A DNA stretch of 64,000 nucleotides from Alcanivorax sp. GTDB lineage: Bacteria; Pseudomonadota; Gammaproteobacteria; Pseudomonadales; Alcanivoracaceae. A program made the position numbers and the translations under genes. Under the pieces are notes generated by a model. That model saw only the letters and a program-made list of their open reading frames with translations. It had not been told where the DNA came from and ran no database searches. This document shows positions 9,378 to 18,351 of the stretch, in pieces. Numbering within the stretch: the stretch's first letter is position 1; each line of letters begins with the position of its first letter. Location of the stretch: contig NZ_CP051240.1 in assembly GCF_017794965.1 (NCBI RefSeq), forward strand, positions 3,038,001-3,102,000, written 5' to 3'.

Positions 9378-10218
9378 GCTGCCCGGCATCCGCTACAGAC
9401 ACGGATAACACGCCCTCACGGGCAAACCCGGCCACCTGCTCGAGTACGTCCTTGTCCGCCAGCACCCGGCGATGGCCCTTGCCCACGGTCTGATGCAGCG
9501 TGGCTGCGGCAACCGACCGATACAAACGCAGCGAATCCGTGAACGGCACTTCCCGATCGTCGCTGTCGTGCACCAACAACAGCCTGGCATCGATCCGCTC
9601 GCCACGACGGGCAATATCCAGGGCGTCATAGCTGATGCCGACCCGGGCCGCCATCTTGTCCTGCAACTGCTTTCTGGCGCGCCCACCCAGCTTCAGCATG
9701 ACTGCCATCCTGCCAACCACACCACGAAAGTCCGTGGGCGCCGCGATCAGCACAGCCCTGGCAATATCCCCGCGCTCTGACAGCACATAGGCCGCCGCCG
9801 ACGCTCCCATGGAATGACCAATCAGCACCTCCACCGGCTCGCCAATCACATCCAGCGCCTGGCGCAGTGTGGCAATGAACTCCCCCACATGGCTGCCACC
9901 ATCGGCTTCACTGCCGTGGCCGGGCATCTGCAGGGCATAAAACGAAAAGTCGTCTCTGCCCAGAACCTTCATCATGGTCTCAAACTGCGTCCAGTGCCCT
10001 GACCAGCCATGGACCAGCAGCACCCGTTTCGGGCCTCCGGCCCAGATGTTCAGGCGGGCACGCTCGCCCACCGGTAACTGACGGTCAGGCGCAAACTCGG
10101 CCCGCCCCCGCCAAGCCAGTGGCAGCCTCGGCCCGGTCATCATCTGTAGCGCCAGGTCACTGGCCCGGCCAGGGAAAAGGCGACTGAACAGTGCCATGAT
10201 CCATTGGAATGCTTTCAT
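9361..10218 (-). CDS. Alpha/beta hydrolase convergent with the MarR gene
   Basis: A 285-residue hydrolase. HGWSGHW (70-76) is the oxyanion motif, GHSMGAS carries nucleophile Ser136, the acid is likely in HDSDDREVP and the base is the His of GKGHRRVL. A hydrophobic, basic N-terminus (MKAFQWIMALFSRLFPGRAS) could hold it at the membrane but is not a classical signal. The promoter region contains TAGTGT palindromes resembling the sequence before the MarR gene, so MarR control is a reasonable inference. The substrate is unknown. Confidence 0.82.
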   Translation of the reverse strand: MKAFQWIMALFSRLFPGRASDLALQMMTGPRLPLAWRGRAEFAPDRQLPVGERARLNIWAGGPKRVLLVHGWSGHWTQFETMMKVLGRDDFSFYALQMPGHGSEADGGSHVGEFIATLRQALDVIGEPVEVLIGHSMGASAAAYVLSERGDIARAVLIAAPTDFRGVVGRMAVMLKLGGRARKQLQDKMAARVGISYDALDIARRGERIDARLLLVHDSDDREVPFTDSLRLYRSVAAATLHQTVGKGHRRVLADKDVLEQVAGFAREGVLSVSVADAGQLRVPA

Positions 10219-10519
10219 GATTCACCTCTTTTGATGTACATACACTTTAGTGTCTCCAGATTTCCGCATTTCTGAAGATGGACATATATTTAGTGTATTT
10301 ACACTTAACAACCAAAAGCAAGGACTCTTGCGTGCAAGCGAAAGGCTCCTCCCGTCAAGCCAAACCCTTCGCAAGCAAGCTCCCACAAAAAAACAGCGGC
10401 CGGGTTTGTTGATATTGAGGAATATGACGAGGTTGCCTTTCCCTTATGTCATTACGTCAGACCCGCAGACCCACAAAAAAGCCGGCGCAAGCGCCGGCTT
10501 TTTTTCAACTTGCCTACTA
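10219..10519. promoter_or_regulatory. Promoter region of the hydrolase, with palindromes, REP remnants and a terminator
   Basis: From 10234 to 10305 there are three AT-rich half-palindromes: ATGTACATACACT, CACTTTAGTG and AGTGTATTTACACT. They resemble ATACACACTATA before the MarR gene at 8913. A degenerate family A REP pair follows at about 10327-10385. No open reading frame here looks real. Confidence 0.5.
10474..10505 (-). terminator. Rho-independent terminator of the siderophore receptor
   Basis: A stem GCCGGCGC/GCGCCGGC with a two-base loop is flanked by six A on one side and seven T on the other, 15 bp downstream of the receptor stop codon. It would work in both directions. Confidence 0.9.
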
Positions 10520-12634
10520 TCAGAAGCGATAGCGGGCGTTGGCGGTAACGGTACGGGTTTCACCGTAGCCACAGTCAAACACGGAACCATTCAGTTCCCC
10601 GCGACACCAGGACACATATTCCTTGTCGGTCAGGTTCTGAACATTGACGCTGAAGTCCCATTGCTTGATGCCATAGCCAAGCATGGCATCGTACATGGTA
10701 ACAGAAGGGACTTTCGGGCCAGCACCACTGCCATAGTCGAAGCCCACATTGTCGCCAATGTAACGGGCGCCGGCACCAAAACGCAGACCATTCTCCAGCT
10801 CGTACTTGGCCCATGCAGAGGCGGTTTGATCAGCCAGATAAGGCAGACGTTCGCCACTGCCATCATTGACCGCACGGATATCCGTGTAGCTGGCCAGCAC
10901 TTCCAGGTTGCCCAGCTGTTTCTTCATTTCCACTTCCCAGCCTTCTGACTTGGCGCCGATCTGGTCAATCGTGTTGGGGCTGGTGCCCTGCACCACACGG
11001 TTGGTTTCTTCGATGTAGAAGTAAGCAGCCCCCACAGAGAAGTCACCAGCATCGTTCAGGTACTTAATACCCGCTTCCTGTTGCTCACCAGTGGTCGCTT
11101 CAAGGCCAGAGCCGGTATTGGGGTTGTTACCCAGATTGGGAACAAAGGCTTCAGAGTAGCTCACGTACGGAGACAGCCCGAAATCAAACTGGTACATCAG
11201 GCCCAGACGTCCTGTTGTTTCACTGTCCCGGCTCTGAGTGTTACTACCGCTGACCACATAAACAGTATTGGTGGATTCGTCATGACGCAGCGCGCCGGAC
11301 ACCACCACATTACCGATGTCCACGTGATCAATCAGGTAAACCCCGGTTTGACGAATACCGTTGTCATTGCGGTCCACGGGCGCCAGAGAAGCGTAATTCA
11401 CATTTCCGTATACCGGGTTGTACAGGTTCAGCTGAGACCCTGTCGCGGAGGAATAATAGTTACCCTCTTCCCACAGCGCATCCTGATAATCGACCCCGAA
11501 GGCGAAAGTATGCTCAGTACCGAACAGGCCAAAATCACCCTCAAGCCGCACATCAAAGTTGCTCACATCGGTAGAGCGATCCGCCATGTGCATGGTACGG
11601 AAGATGTCACCGTTCGGGCTGATCGGGAAGCCAATGGCAGCCCAGTGTTCCCGGGTTTCCGTTTCGGTTGAGGTATGACGAGCCGTCAGTGCCACAGCCC
11701 ATTGATCATTCAAACGCTGATCCACAAACAGGGTCACTTCATCCATGCTGCGGTCATAGCGGTCCCAGCTAGGCTCACCCACAAAGGTCTCCACCGGAAT
11801 ATCCCCTCTCACACCCGGCAGCAAGGTACCTTCGGCCGGGAGAAACTGGGCAGAGATGCCGCCATTATTTTCCTGGAAATTGAACAGCAGGGAAATGGTG
11901 GTGTTGTCCGTGGGCAGCCAGGTAAAGGACGGCGCAAACAGGAAGCCGTTGTCATCCACGTAATCCACCTGGGTGCCACTTTCCCGCTTCAGCGCCACCA
12001 TGCGGTATAGCAGCTTGCCATCTTCCGACATGGGACCGGTCACATCCGCCGCCAGCTGCTTGCGGTCGTAGGAACCCACCTGGGCCCAGACCTCACCTTG
12101 CTGTTCTGCTTTCGGCAACTTGGAGACCGTATTGACGATCCCGCCCAGTTCAGCCTGTCCGTACAACACGGAGGACGGACCTTTCAGAACCTCGATGCTT
12201 TCCATGGCATAGACATTCGGACGGACACTGTTATAGCTGCCATAAAGAGACCGCAGTCCATCCTTGTAGAAGGACGCATCCAGTCCCCGCACTTTCACCC
12301 AGTCACCGCGGGTATCAAAACCGAAGGCCCCGGCATAGACACCGGAGGAATACAGCAACGCGTCCTGCACGTTCTTGGCCCCGGTATCCTTGATGAATTC
12401 CTCATTCACCACCGTGATGGCGTAGGGGGTTTTCTCGACAGGCACCTTCAGCTTGCCGGTTTTTGCAGGCTCACCTTCGGTGATGTAGCCCTCACCCTCT
12501 TCCACGTCAGCACCCACCTGTACAGCCGGGATAACATTGACAGATTCAGCCTCTTCGGCCTGAACAGACAGCGGCAACAGCAGGGAGACCCCCACCAGCG
12601 GCGCGCCCCAGATCGCGCGGTTTCGGCAAGTCAT
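10520..12634 (-). CDS. TonB-dependent siderophore receptor (FhuA/FoxA-like)
   Basis: A 704-residue outer-membrane ferric-siderophore receptor. The signal peptide ends near LSVQAEEAES. The plug domain shows VEKTPYAITVVNEEFIKD, VRGLDASFYKDGLRSLYGSY and IEVLKGPSSVLYGQAELGG, the pattern of siderophore receptors. The protein ends in ARYRF, with the terminal aromatic residue needed for barrel assembly. The ATG at 12634 has GGAG 7 bp upstream; a TTG two codons earlier is less likely. A Fur box lies at 12661-12679, so iron repression is expected. The transported siderophore cannot be named, and no biosynthesis genes are nearby. Confidence 0.93.
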   Translation of the reverse strand: MTCRNRAIWGAPLVGVSLLLPLSVQAEEAESVNVIPAVQVGADVEEGEGYITEGEPAKTGKLKVPVEKTPYAITVVNEEFIKDTGAKNVQDALLYSSGVYAGAFGFDTRGDWVKVRGLDASFYKDGLRSLYGSYNSVRPNVYAMESIEVLKGPSSVLYGQAELGGIVNTVSKLPKAEQQGEVWAQVGSYDRKQLAADVTGPMSEDGKLLYRMVALKRESGTQVDYVDDNGFLFAPSFTWLPTDNTTISLLFNFQENNGGISAQFLPAEGTLLPGVRGDIPVETFVGEPSWDRYDRSMDEVTLFVDQRLNDQWAVALTARHTSTETETREHWAAIGFPISPNGDIFRTMHMADRSTDVSNFDVRLEGDFGLFGTEHTFAFGVDYQDALWEEGNYYSSATGSQLNLYNPVYGNVNYASLAPVDRNDNGIRQTGVYLIDHVDIGNVVVSGALRHDESTNTVYVVSGSNTQSRDSETTGRLGLMYQFDFGLSPYVSYSEAFVPNLGNNPNTGSGLEATTGEQQEAGIKYLNDAGDFSVGAAYFYIEETNRVVQGTSPNTIDQIGAKSEGWEVEMKKQLGNLEVLASYTDIRAVNDGSGERLPYLADQTASAWAKYELENGLRFGAGARYIGDNVGFDYGSGAGPKVPSVTMYDAMLGYGIKQWDFSVNVQNLTDKEYVSWCRGELNGSVFDCGYGETRTVTANARYRF

Positions 12635-12660
12635 TGGCAAACTCCAAGAAAAACAATGCT

Positions 12661-12679
12661 AATAATGATAACGATTCGC
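12661..12679 (-). promoter_or_regulatory. Fur box
   Basis: The 19 bases from 12661 match the Fur consensus (three GATAAT-like hexamers) at 14 of 19 positions by eye, with AATGATAACGATT as the core. It lies about 30 bp upstream of the receptor start codon. Confidence 0.75.
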
Positions 12680-12818
12680 ATTATATATGCTATCTGCCCC
12701 GCTGAAAAGTAAGCAATGTATGCAGGCCAGCGTCGTCTGATACCGCCTGGCCAGACGAACGTCTTTTTCCGGGCGGCCAGCAGGATTAAGCTGAATGAAC
12801 GGGCAGTTTCTTCTGCCT

Positions 12819-12846
12819 TGTCATTCTCATGTCACATTTATGTCAT
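12819..12846 (+). promoter_or_regulatory. Pho box, three half-sites
   Basis: TGTCAT (12819), TGTCAC (12830) and TGTCAT (12841) are spaced exactly 11 bp apart, the spacing of PhoB half-sites. They lie 42-69 bp before the ppk1 ATG. Phosphate-starvation control of polyphosphate kinase is known in other bacteria and is inferred here. Confidence 0.8.
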
Positions 12847-12887
12847 GGAATAGAGGCCCTTCCAGCAGTGCCGGTCAGGACGACACC

Positions 12888-14969
12888 ATGAATGATATCG
12901 CCAGCGAACACAGCGCCATCGACCTCAACACCCCGGACTATTACTTCAACCGGGAATTAAGCCTGCTGCAGTTCAATCTGCGGGTTCTTGAACAGGCCAT
13001 GGACGAGAATCATCCGCTCATGGAGCGTCTCAACTTCCTGCTGATTTTCTCCAGCAACATGGACGAGTTCTTCGAGATCCGTGTGGCCGGGCTGCGCAAC
13101 AAGCTGGAAACCGGCACCGGCCAACCGGGCCCGGACGGCATGCTGCCGGATGAGCTGCTCAAGGAAATCAGCCGTATCACCCATGAAGCGGTTGATCGCC
13201 AATACCACATTCTCAATAACATCCTGCTGCCGGCCCTGCGCGAAGAAGGGGTGGACTTCCTGCGCCGGGAAGACTGGACCGAAGCCCAGGCAGAGTGGGT
13301 GAAAAAATATTTTCGCGAGCAAATCTACCCGGTACTGACCCCGATCGCCCTGGACCCCTCACACCCCTTTCCACGGCTGGTGAACAAGAGCCTCAACTTT
13401 ATCGTACCCCTGGATGGCAAGGACGCCTTTGGTCGTTCCACAGGCCTGGCCATTGTCCCTGCGCCCCGCTCTCTGCCCCGCCTGATTCGCATACCTGATG
13501 AGATAAGCGGCGACGGCGATGACAACTTCGTGTTTCTGTCCTCAATGATTCATGCCCATGTCTCTGACTTGTTCCCCGGCATGAAGGCCACCGGCTGCTA
13601 TCAGTTCCGGGTAACCCGGAACGCGGATCTGGAAGTGGACGAGGAAGCGGAAGACCTGGCCCTGGCCCTGAAAGGCCAGTTGCTGTCCCGCCGTTACGGT
13701 GACGAAGTGCGTCTGGAAGTGGCGGACAATTGCCCTCGCCATCTGATGCACTATCTGCTGGAACAGTTCGAACTGGGCGAAGACGATCTGTATGAAGTGA
13801 ATGGGCCGGTAAACCTGGCGCGCATGTTCACCAGCGTAAACCGTCCGCGCCTGCACTATCCGCCGTTCACCCCGAAAGTGCACCCCACAGTGAAAAAGTC
13901 CGAATCGATCTTTGATGCCATTGATCAGGAAGACCTGCTGCTCCATCACCCCTATCAATCTTTCCAGCCGGTAATTAACCTGCTTGCAGAGGCGGCGCGT
14001 GATCCCAAGGTGCTGGCCATCAAACAAACCCTGTACCGCACCGGCACCAAGTCAGAAATCCTTGATCATCTGGAAACCGCCGCCCGGAACGGCAAGGAAG
14101 TCACCGCCATTGTGGAACTGCGCGCCCGGTTCGACGAGGAATCCAATATTGAGGGGGCACGTCGGCTGCAGGAAGCCGGCGCCATCGTGGTGTACGGGGT
14201 GGTGGGTTACAAGACCCACGCCAAGATGCTGCTGGTGGTGCGCCGCGATGGCGACGGCATCAAACGCTATGTGCATCTGGGCACCGGCAACTACCACACC
14301 AAGACCACCAAGCTATACACCGACTACGGCCTGATGACCGCGGACAAGGCGATCGGCCAGGATGTGCACAAGATCTTCCAGGAGCTCACCGGCATGGGCA
14401 AGGCGGCGCGGCTGAAACAGCTGAAACACTCGCCATTCACCCTGCATCCGTCACTGATCGAGTGGATTGAATTCGAAACCGCTGAAGCGGAAGCCGGGCG
14501 CCCCGCGCGCATCATCGCCAAGTTCAATTCCCTCACTGAGGAAAAGATCATCCAGGCGCTCTACCGGGCCAGTCAGGCCGGCGTGGAAATTGATCTGATC
14601 GTGCGCGGCATCTGCTGCCTCAAACCCGGCATACCCGGTGTCTCGGACACTATCCGGGTACGCTCCATCGTCGGTCGTTTTCTGGAACACACCCGCATCT
14701 ATCACTTCCATCACGGTGGTGAGGATCTACTGTATTGCTCCAGCGCCGACTGGATGGACCGCAACCTGTTCAACCGGGTGGAAACCTGTTTCCCGGTAAA
14801 TGATCCGGCCCTGAAAGCGCAGATGCTGGAAGAAGGCCTGCATTATTATCTGCGCGACAACAGCCGCGCCTGGCTTCTGCAGAGCGATGGCAGCTACCGC
14901 CGAGCTGAACCGGCAGAAGGAGAAGAGATGTTTATTGCCCAGCAGACGCTGCTGGACACGTTGGGGTAG
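12888..14969 (+). CDS. ppk1: Polyphosphate kinase 1
   Basis: Reversibly transfers the gamma phosphate of ATP to polyphosphate at the membrane. The 693-residue protein opens with [20 protein letters not shown], and [16 protein letters not shown] follows. The autophosphorylated histidine is about residue 444 in [13 protein letters not shown] (E. coli His435), followed by HLGTGNYH. The second phospholipase-D-like half contains [10 protein letters not shown] and [14 protein letters not shown]. The ATG at 12888 matches family starts; an upstream extension would run through the Pho box. ppx, which degrades polyphosphate, lies tail-to-tail about 1 kb away, separated by repeats and a strong terminator. 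Confidence 0.97.
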   Translation: MNDIASEHSAIDLNTPDYYFNRELSLLQFNLRVLEQAMDENHPLMERLNFLLIFSSNMDEFFEIRVAGLRNKLETGTGQPGPDGMLPDELLKEISRITHEAVDRQYHILNNILLPALREEGVDFLRREDWTEAQAEWVKKYFREQIYPVLTPIALDPSHPFPRLVNKSLNFIVPLDGKDAFGRSTGLAIVPAPRSLPRLIRIPDEISGDGDDNFVFLSSMIHAHVSDLFPGMKATGCYQFRVTRNADLEVDEEAEDLALALKGQLLSRRYGDEVRLEVADNCPRHLMHYLLEQFELGEDDLYEVNGPVNLARMFTSVNRPRLHYPPFTPKVHPTVKKSESIFDAIDQEDLLLHHPYQSFQPVINLLAEAARDPKVLAIKQTLYRTGTKSEILDHLETAARNGKEVTAIVELRARFDEESNIEGARRLQEAGAIVVYGVVGYKTHAKMLLVVRRDGDGIKRYVHLGTGNYHTKTTKLYTDYGLMTADKAIGQDVHKIFQELTGMGKAARLKQLKHSPFTLHPSLIEWIEFETAEAEAGRPARIIAKFNSLTEEKIIQALYRASQAGVEIDLIVRGICCLKPGIPGVSDTIRVRSIVGRFLEHTRIYHFHHGGEDLLYCSSADWMDRNLFNRVETCFPVNDPALKAQMLEEGLHYYLRDNSRAWLLQSDGSYRRAEPAEGEEMFIAQQTLLDTLG

Positions 14970-14977
14970 TTGCGGGC

Positions 14978-15101
14978 GACGCCTGACGCCTGACGCCTGA
15001 CGCCTGACGCCTGACGCCTGACGCCTGACGCCTGACGCCTGACGCCTGACGCCTGACGCCTGACGCCTGACGCCTGACGCCTGACGCCTGACGCCTGACG
15101 C
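14978..15101. repeat. Heptad array HAE-4: about 17.7 copies of GACGCCT
   Basis: A perfect tandem array of the 7-bp unit GACGCCT begins 8 bp after the ppk1 stop codon and runs into a terminator hairpin. The complete homogeneity suggests recent slippage expansion. A run of 7-bp units contains no stop codon in some frames, which creates long artificial frames reading a repeated RRQASGV peptide; I do not regard them as genes. The unit is of the same class as the degenerate units in HAE-7, HAE-10, HAE-16 and HAE-19. Confidence 0.97.
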
Positions 15102-15142
15102 AAAAAGGCCCGCCCGGTAACCCGGGCGGGCCTTTTTGCGTC
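15101..15142. terminator. Strong bidirectional terminator after ppk1
   Basis: AAAAAGGCCCGCCCGG and its inverse CCGGGCGGGCCTTTTT form a long perfect stem with a four-base loop and A and T tracts at the ends. It abuts the heptad array directly, the same arrangement of heptads plus GC hairpin as in the other HAE loci. Confidence 0.93.
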
Positions 15143-15243
15143 GGTAAAACCCTCACTATACCCCGCTGCAGGAACGTAGCGCAGCGGAGTAACGCACGGA
15201 GTGCGGCCCCGAAGGGGTGAGCGAAGCGAATAACTTGCCTGCT

Positions 15244-15391
15244 CGCGATCCGAGCCTAAGCGAGGAAATGAGTGAAGCGAGTTTCGAAACGCAAAACCCG
15301 CATAGAGGATTCGGGTTTGGGTTTTGATCTTCGAAACTCGTGACTCGAAACTCGCCTCTGGAATCCTTACCTCGCTTGGGCTCGGATCGCT
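15244..15391. repeat. Heptad-armed element HAE-5 inside REP-like stems
   Basis: An outer inverted repeat of about 20 bp (GCGATCCGAGCCTAAGCGAG at 15245 against its near-complement ending at 15390) encloses inner arms built from GAGTTTC-type units. The right part has CGAAACT, CGTGACT, CGAAACT. The outer stem is the tail of the family A REP unit seen at 46441 and 46740, so this is a composite of the two repeat types. Confidence 0.7.
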
Positions 15392-15399
15392 TGCAGGCA

Positions 15400-15800
15400 A
15401 GCTCCTACAGCAACCTTCAGCGTTTGCGCGATGAAAGCGCACCAGCGACATCCGCACGGCATCTTCCCCGTTAGAGTGAGTCGAGGAACGGAGCCCTGTG
15501 ACGGCGCAGAGCAAAAAACCTGTCTGAGCGGAGCGAGTCTTTTGTGCGTCCGGCACAGGGCGAGTACCGGAGTGTGCCTGCGGAGCAGGCCGAACGGAGT
15601 CGGGGCAAGGGGGGCGTAAGCGGGGGTTTGCAAAACATGTTTTGCCCGCTGGAGCGCCATTCCCATACCGGGGAATGGCCGGAATGCCAGAGGGGGAGCC
15701 TGTTCCCCCTTTGGGTCCGTCCGGCGAGGACAAGCACGTGTCATGGTGCGATGGCATATCAGCCAATGCCAAGTCTCGCAGGCCGGGACCACCATCACCG
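15400..15800. other. Palindrome-rich block of unknown nature between ppk1 and ppx
   Basis: About 400 bp with a high density of short perfect palindromes: GCAAAACATGTTTTGC (15630-15645), CATTCCC/GGGGAATG (15658-15677) and GGGGGA/TCCCCC (15692-15709). Overlapping frames are open on both strands (for example minus 15367-15798), but none has a recognisable domain or ribosome site, and codon use is unlike the neighbours. It may be a structured RNA, a degenerate mobile element or a conserved intergenic repeat. I cannot decide. Confidence 0.4.
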
Positions 15801-15873
15801 CAATATTCGCGCCTCACCGAAGCGAAGGATAGTCTGCAAGCTCCTACAGCGGCTTCGTAGCATGTGATCTTTA

Positions 15874-15902
15874 TGTAGGAGCCCAGCTTGCCTGGGCGAA
15901 TT
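15874..15902 (+). repeat. REP unit, family A
   Basis: TGTAGGAGCCCAGCTTGCCT followed by GGGCGAATT is a palindromic REP unit. A partial inverted partner (AAGCTCCTACAGCGGCTTCG) lies about 35 bp upstream, from about 15837. The same sequence with one change is at 46716-46741. Confidence 0.65.
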
Positions 15903-15961
15903 CGGCCTATCCCCAAAATACATAGCCTCGGGAACCTTTTGGCCTTCCTTAATCCAACCAG

Positions 15962-16024
15962 CGTAGCTCGTAGCTCGTAGCTCGTAGCTCGTAGCTCGTA
16001 GCTCGTAGCTCGTAGCTCGTAGCT
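15962..16024. repeat. Heptad array HAE-6: nine copies of CGTAGCT
   Basis: A perfect 9-copy array (63 bp) directly abuts the 3' end of ppx. On the ppx strand the gene ends GAGCTGAAATTGAGCTGA and runs on as GCTACGA repeats. The last codons therefore contain the GAGCTGA motif that resembles the repeat unit, as if the array had been seeded by, or had moved into, the gene end. Confidence 0.95.
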
Positions 16025-17514
16025 CAGCTCAATTTCAGCTCACACCCGGCCGCCTGAAAGTACTCCTGCTCCTGTTCCAGATCCGCCAGGGTCAGGGGGT
16101 GCTCTTCCAGCCAGCCTGACGGGAAGGTCAGGTTGAGCACATTGTCTTTCACTTTCAGGCTCATGGCCGGGATCAGTTCATCACAGCGGGCATGATGCAG
16201 GCGTGCCGCAATGCGCAGCACCAGGCACAGGCGCAACAACGGCTCACGCTCATCTCCCGGCAGCTCTTCAAGGGACGAAAGCGGAATCTTGCGCCGGTGA
16301 CCACGCACCAACACCGCCACTGCCTCCTGTTCCTGGCGGGAGAAACCTGGCAGGTCAGAATTCGTGATCAGGTAGGCGCCATGCTTGTGGAACTGGCTGT
16401 GTGACACTGCCAATCCCAGCTCATGCAGCAGTGCACCCCAGCGCAGGGTGTCGGCCATTTCTTCGTCATCAAGCCCCCAGTCATTGGCCGCCTGCGTAAA
16501 CAACGACATGGCGGTTTCGCACACCCGCTCAGCCTGGCTGCGCTCCACATGATGGCGGTTCATCAGCGACTGAATGCTGCGATCGCGCACGTCCTCATGG
16601 CCGAAGCGACCCAACAGGTCATACAGCAAACCTTCACGAAGCGCCCCGCTGGACACCTCCATGTACTCGATATTCAGCTGTTCGAAGATGCCGTAGAGAA
16701 TGGCGAGCCCGGAAGGAAAGATGGGCCGGCGATCTTCGCGCAGCCCCTTGAGATCCAGCTTGGCCACACTGCCAGCCTTGATGACACGCTTGCGTGCTTT
16801 CTTGAGCCCCTCAAGGGTAATGCCGGCATCACACCAGCCATTTTCCACGCAGACCTGGCTGATGGCCTTGATGGTGCCGGACGCGCCGACGCTTTGCTGC
16901 CAGCCAATACGCCGGTAGTTGGCATGGATGGACAGCACTTCCTGACGGGCTGCGGTGACCGCCTTGTCGAAGGCTTTCTCGCTGATATTGCCATCCGCAA
17001 AGAAGCGCCGGGCAAAACTGACGCAGCCCATGTGCAGGGATTCCGTTTCCGAGGATTCAAACCGCTCGCCGATGATCAGCTCCGTGGAACCGCCACCAAT
17101 GTCCACCACCAGCCTCTGCCCGGCATCATCCGCCAGGGTATGTGCCACCCCCAGATAGATCAGCCGTGCTTCCTCGCGCCCCGCCACGATCTCGATATCA
17201 TGGCCGAGCACCTCCTCCGCCCGGTCTATGAACTGCCGGGCATTGCGGGCCTGACGCAGGGTATTGGTACCCACCACCCGCACACTGCCACGGGGAATGC
17301 CGGCAATGCGCTGGGCGAAACGCCCCAGGCATTCCAGCGCCCGTGTCTGGGTCTCGTCATCAATGCAGTTGTCCTTATCGAGACCTGCCCCCAGTTGCAC
17401 CTTCTCCGACAGGCCGTCCATAAGCTGAATTTCACCGTGCACCTGACGTGCCACGACCATATGAAAGCTGTTTGACCCCAGATCAATGGCGGCCAGATGT
17501 TCGCCGTGCTCCAT
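16024..17514 (-). CDS. ppx: Exopolyphosphatase
   Basis: Ppx processively releases phosphate from polyphosphate ends; the related GppA activity on pppGpp is possible. The 496-residue protein has the ASKHA phosphate-binding loops AAIDLGSNSFHMVVAR near the N-terminus and VVDIGGGSTELIIGE around residue 140. From about residue 310 it carries the C-terminal HD-like helical domain. The length fits proteobacterial Ppx. The ATG at 17514 is clear. It is convergent with ppk1 and divergent from trxA; the order ppk-ppx-trxA-rho-ubiD is also found in Pseudomonas. The stop codon lies at the edge of heptad array HAE-6. Confidence 0.95.
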   Translation of the reverse strand: MEHGEHLAAIDLGSNSFHMVVARQVHGEIQLMDGLSEKVQLGAGLDKDNCIDDETQTRALECLGRFAQRIAGIPRGSVRVVGTNTLRQARNARQFIDRAEEVLGHDIEIVAGREEARLIYLGVAHTLADDAGQRLVVDIGGGSTELIIGERFESSETESLHMGCVSFARRFFADGNISEKAFDKAVTAARQEVLSIHANYRRIGWQQSVGASGTIKAISQVCVENGWCDAGITLEGLKKARKRVIKAGSVAKLDLKGLREDRRPIFPSGLAILYGIFEQLNIEYMEVSSGALREGLLYDLLGRFGHEDVRDRSIQSLMNRHHVERSQAERVCETAMSLFTQAANDWGLDDEEMADTLRWGALLHELGLAVSHSQFHKHGAYLITNSDLPGFSRQEQEAVAVLVRGHRRKIPLSSLEELPGDEREPLLRLCLVLRIAARLHHARCDELIPAMSLKVKDNVLNLTFPSGWLEEHPLTLADLEQEQEYFQAAGCELKLS

Positions 17515-17741
17515 GCATACTCCTGTCTGCGAATTGGCCGATAGTACCCTGAAATCATGGCGTTAGGATGTCAGCGGCAGTGCATTTCCCATGCTTTACT
17601 TTGCCGGCTATCCGTCGTGATAGGCAAATCCACTAACGATTATTCATTCACTCGCTTGAAAATGAGTGCCTGCAACCTGATATTATTGCCCAGTGCGACG
17701 ACCCCAGCGGTCAGCCAAACCCTTTATATCAGGAGAATTCG

Positions 17742-18068
17742 ATGAGCGGCGAGATTATCAATGTGACCGACGCGGACTTTGAAGCCCAGGTCATCAATGC
17801 AGACGGCCCGGTGCTGGTAGACTACTGGGCACCCTGGTGCGGCCCCTGCAAAATGGTCGCGCCGATCCTGGAACAGCTGGCCGGCGAGTACGAAGGCCGC
17901 CTGACCATTGCCAAGATCAACATTGACGACAACCCGGACACCCCGAAAAAGTACGGTGTTCGTGGTATTCCGACCCTGAGCGTGTTCAAGAACGGCAACG
18001 TGGAAGCCACCAAGGTGGGCGCCCTGTCCAAGAGCCAGCTGAGCGCTTTCCTGGACAGCACGCTGTAA
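17742..18068 (+). CDS. trxA: Thioredoxin 1
   Basis: General cytoplasmic protein disulfide reductase. The 108-residue protein has the redox motif WCGPC at residues 32-36, the cis-proline loop RGIPTLSVF, and the buried Asp of [14 protein letters not shown] lies 9 bp before the ATG. It is followed by a GC hairpin (18089-18110) without a strong T tract and then by rho. Confidence 0.97.
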   Translation: MSGEIINVTDADFEAQVINADGPVLVDYWAPWCGPCKMVAPILEQLAGEYEGRLTIAKINIDDNPDTPKKYGVRGIPTLSVFKNGNVEATKVGALSKSQLSAFLDSTL

Positions 18069-18088
18069 CGCCGGAAACACCCTGTAAC

Positions 18089-18110
18089 GCCCCGGTCTAC
18101 CGGCCGGGGC
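18089..18110 (+). terminator. Hairpin after trxA, weak terminator
   Basis: GCCCCGG/CCGGGGC forms a 7-bp stem with an 8-base loop 20 bp after the trxA stop. The following ATTACTATACCC lacks a T run, so termination may be partial or Rho-dependent. Confidence 0.5.
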
Positions 18111-18351
18111 ATTACTATACCCAATACCCTAGACAGCCCTTCCCCATAGTGGTAGATTCCAGAACAGCTTTAAGGAACCTCCTTACAAGCACCCCCTTTT
18201 AGTTAGTCCTTCGGAACCTCTGGTTACCCTATTTTCCTGTGGCCCCCTTTCAGGCTTGCCGGCCCAGATTCCGAAAAACCGGATTATCAAAACAACTGTG
18301 GCACCGCAGGCGGTGCAGCCTCTCAATTCATTCAAACCAAAACATACGCCA
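18111..18351 (+). promoter_or_regulatory. Leader region of rho
   Basis: About 240 bp lie between the trxA hairpin and the rho ATG. It contains a C- and T-rich stretch (CCTCCTTACAAGCACCCCC) and few strong stems. rho is autoregulated through a long untranslated leader in E. coli; a similar Rho-accessible leader is plausible here but only inferred. I see no leader peptide that I trust. Confidence 0.35.

Noticed and set aside
14978..15101. CRISPR array
   Set aside because: The repeats are 7 bp and contiguous, with no unique spacers and no cas genes nearby.
15367..15798. Possible 143-residue gene on the minus strand between ppk1 and ppx
   Set aside because: No ribosome site, Arg/Pro/Ala-rich composition in all frames, several competing frames, and palindromes throughout the sequence. 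Kept as an unexplained block instead.
14894..15916. Long minus-strand reading frames with a repeated RRQASGV peptide
   Set aside because: The period is 21 bases, three copies of the GACGCCT unit; the frames stay open only because the heptad array has no stop codon in them. No ribosome site or domain.
18111..18351. A leader peptide upstream of rho
   Set aside because: Short frames exist, but none has both a ribosome site and a conserved sequence that I recognise.
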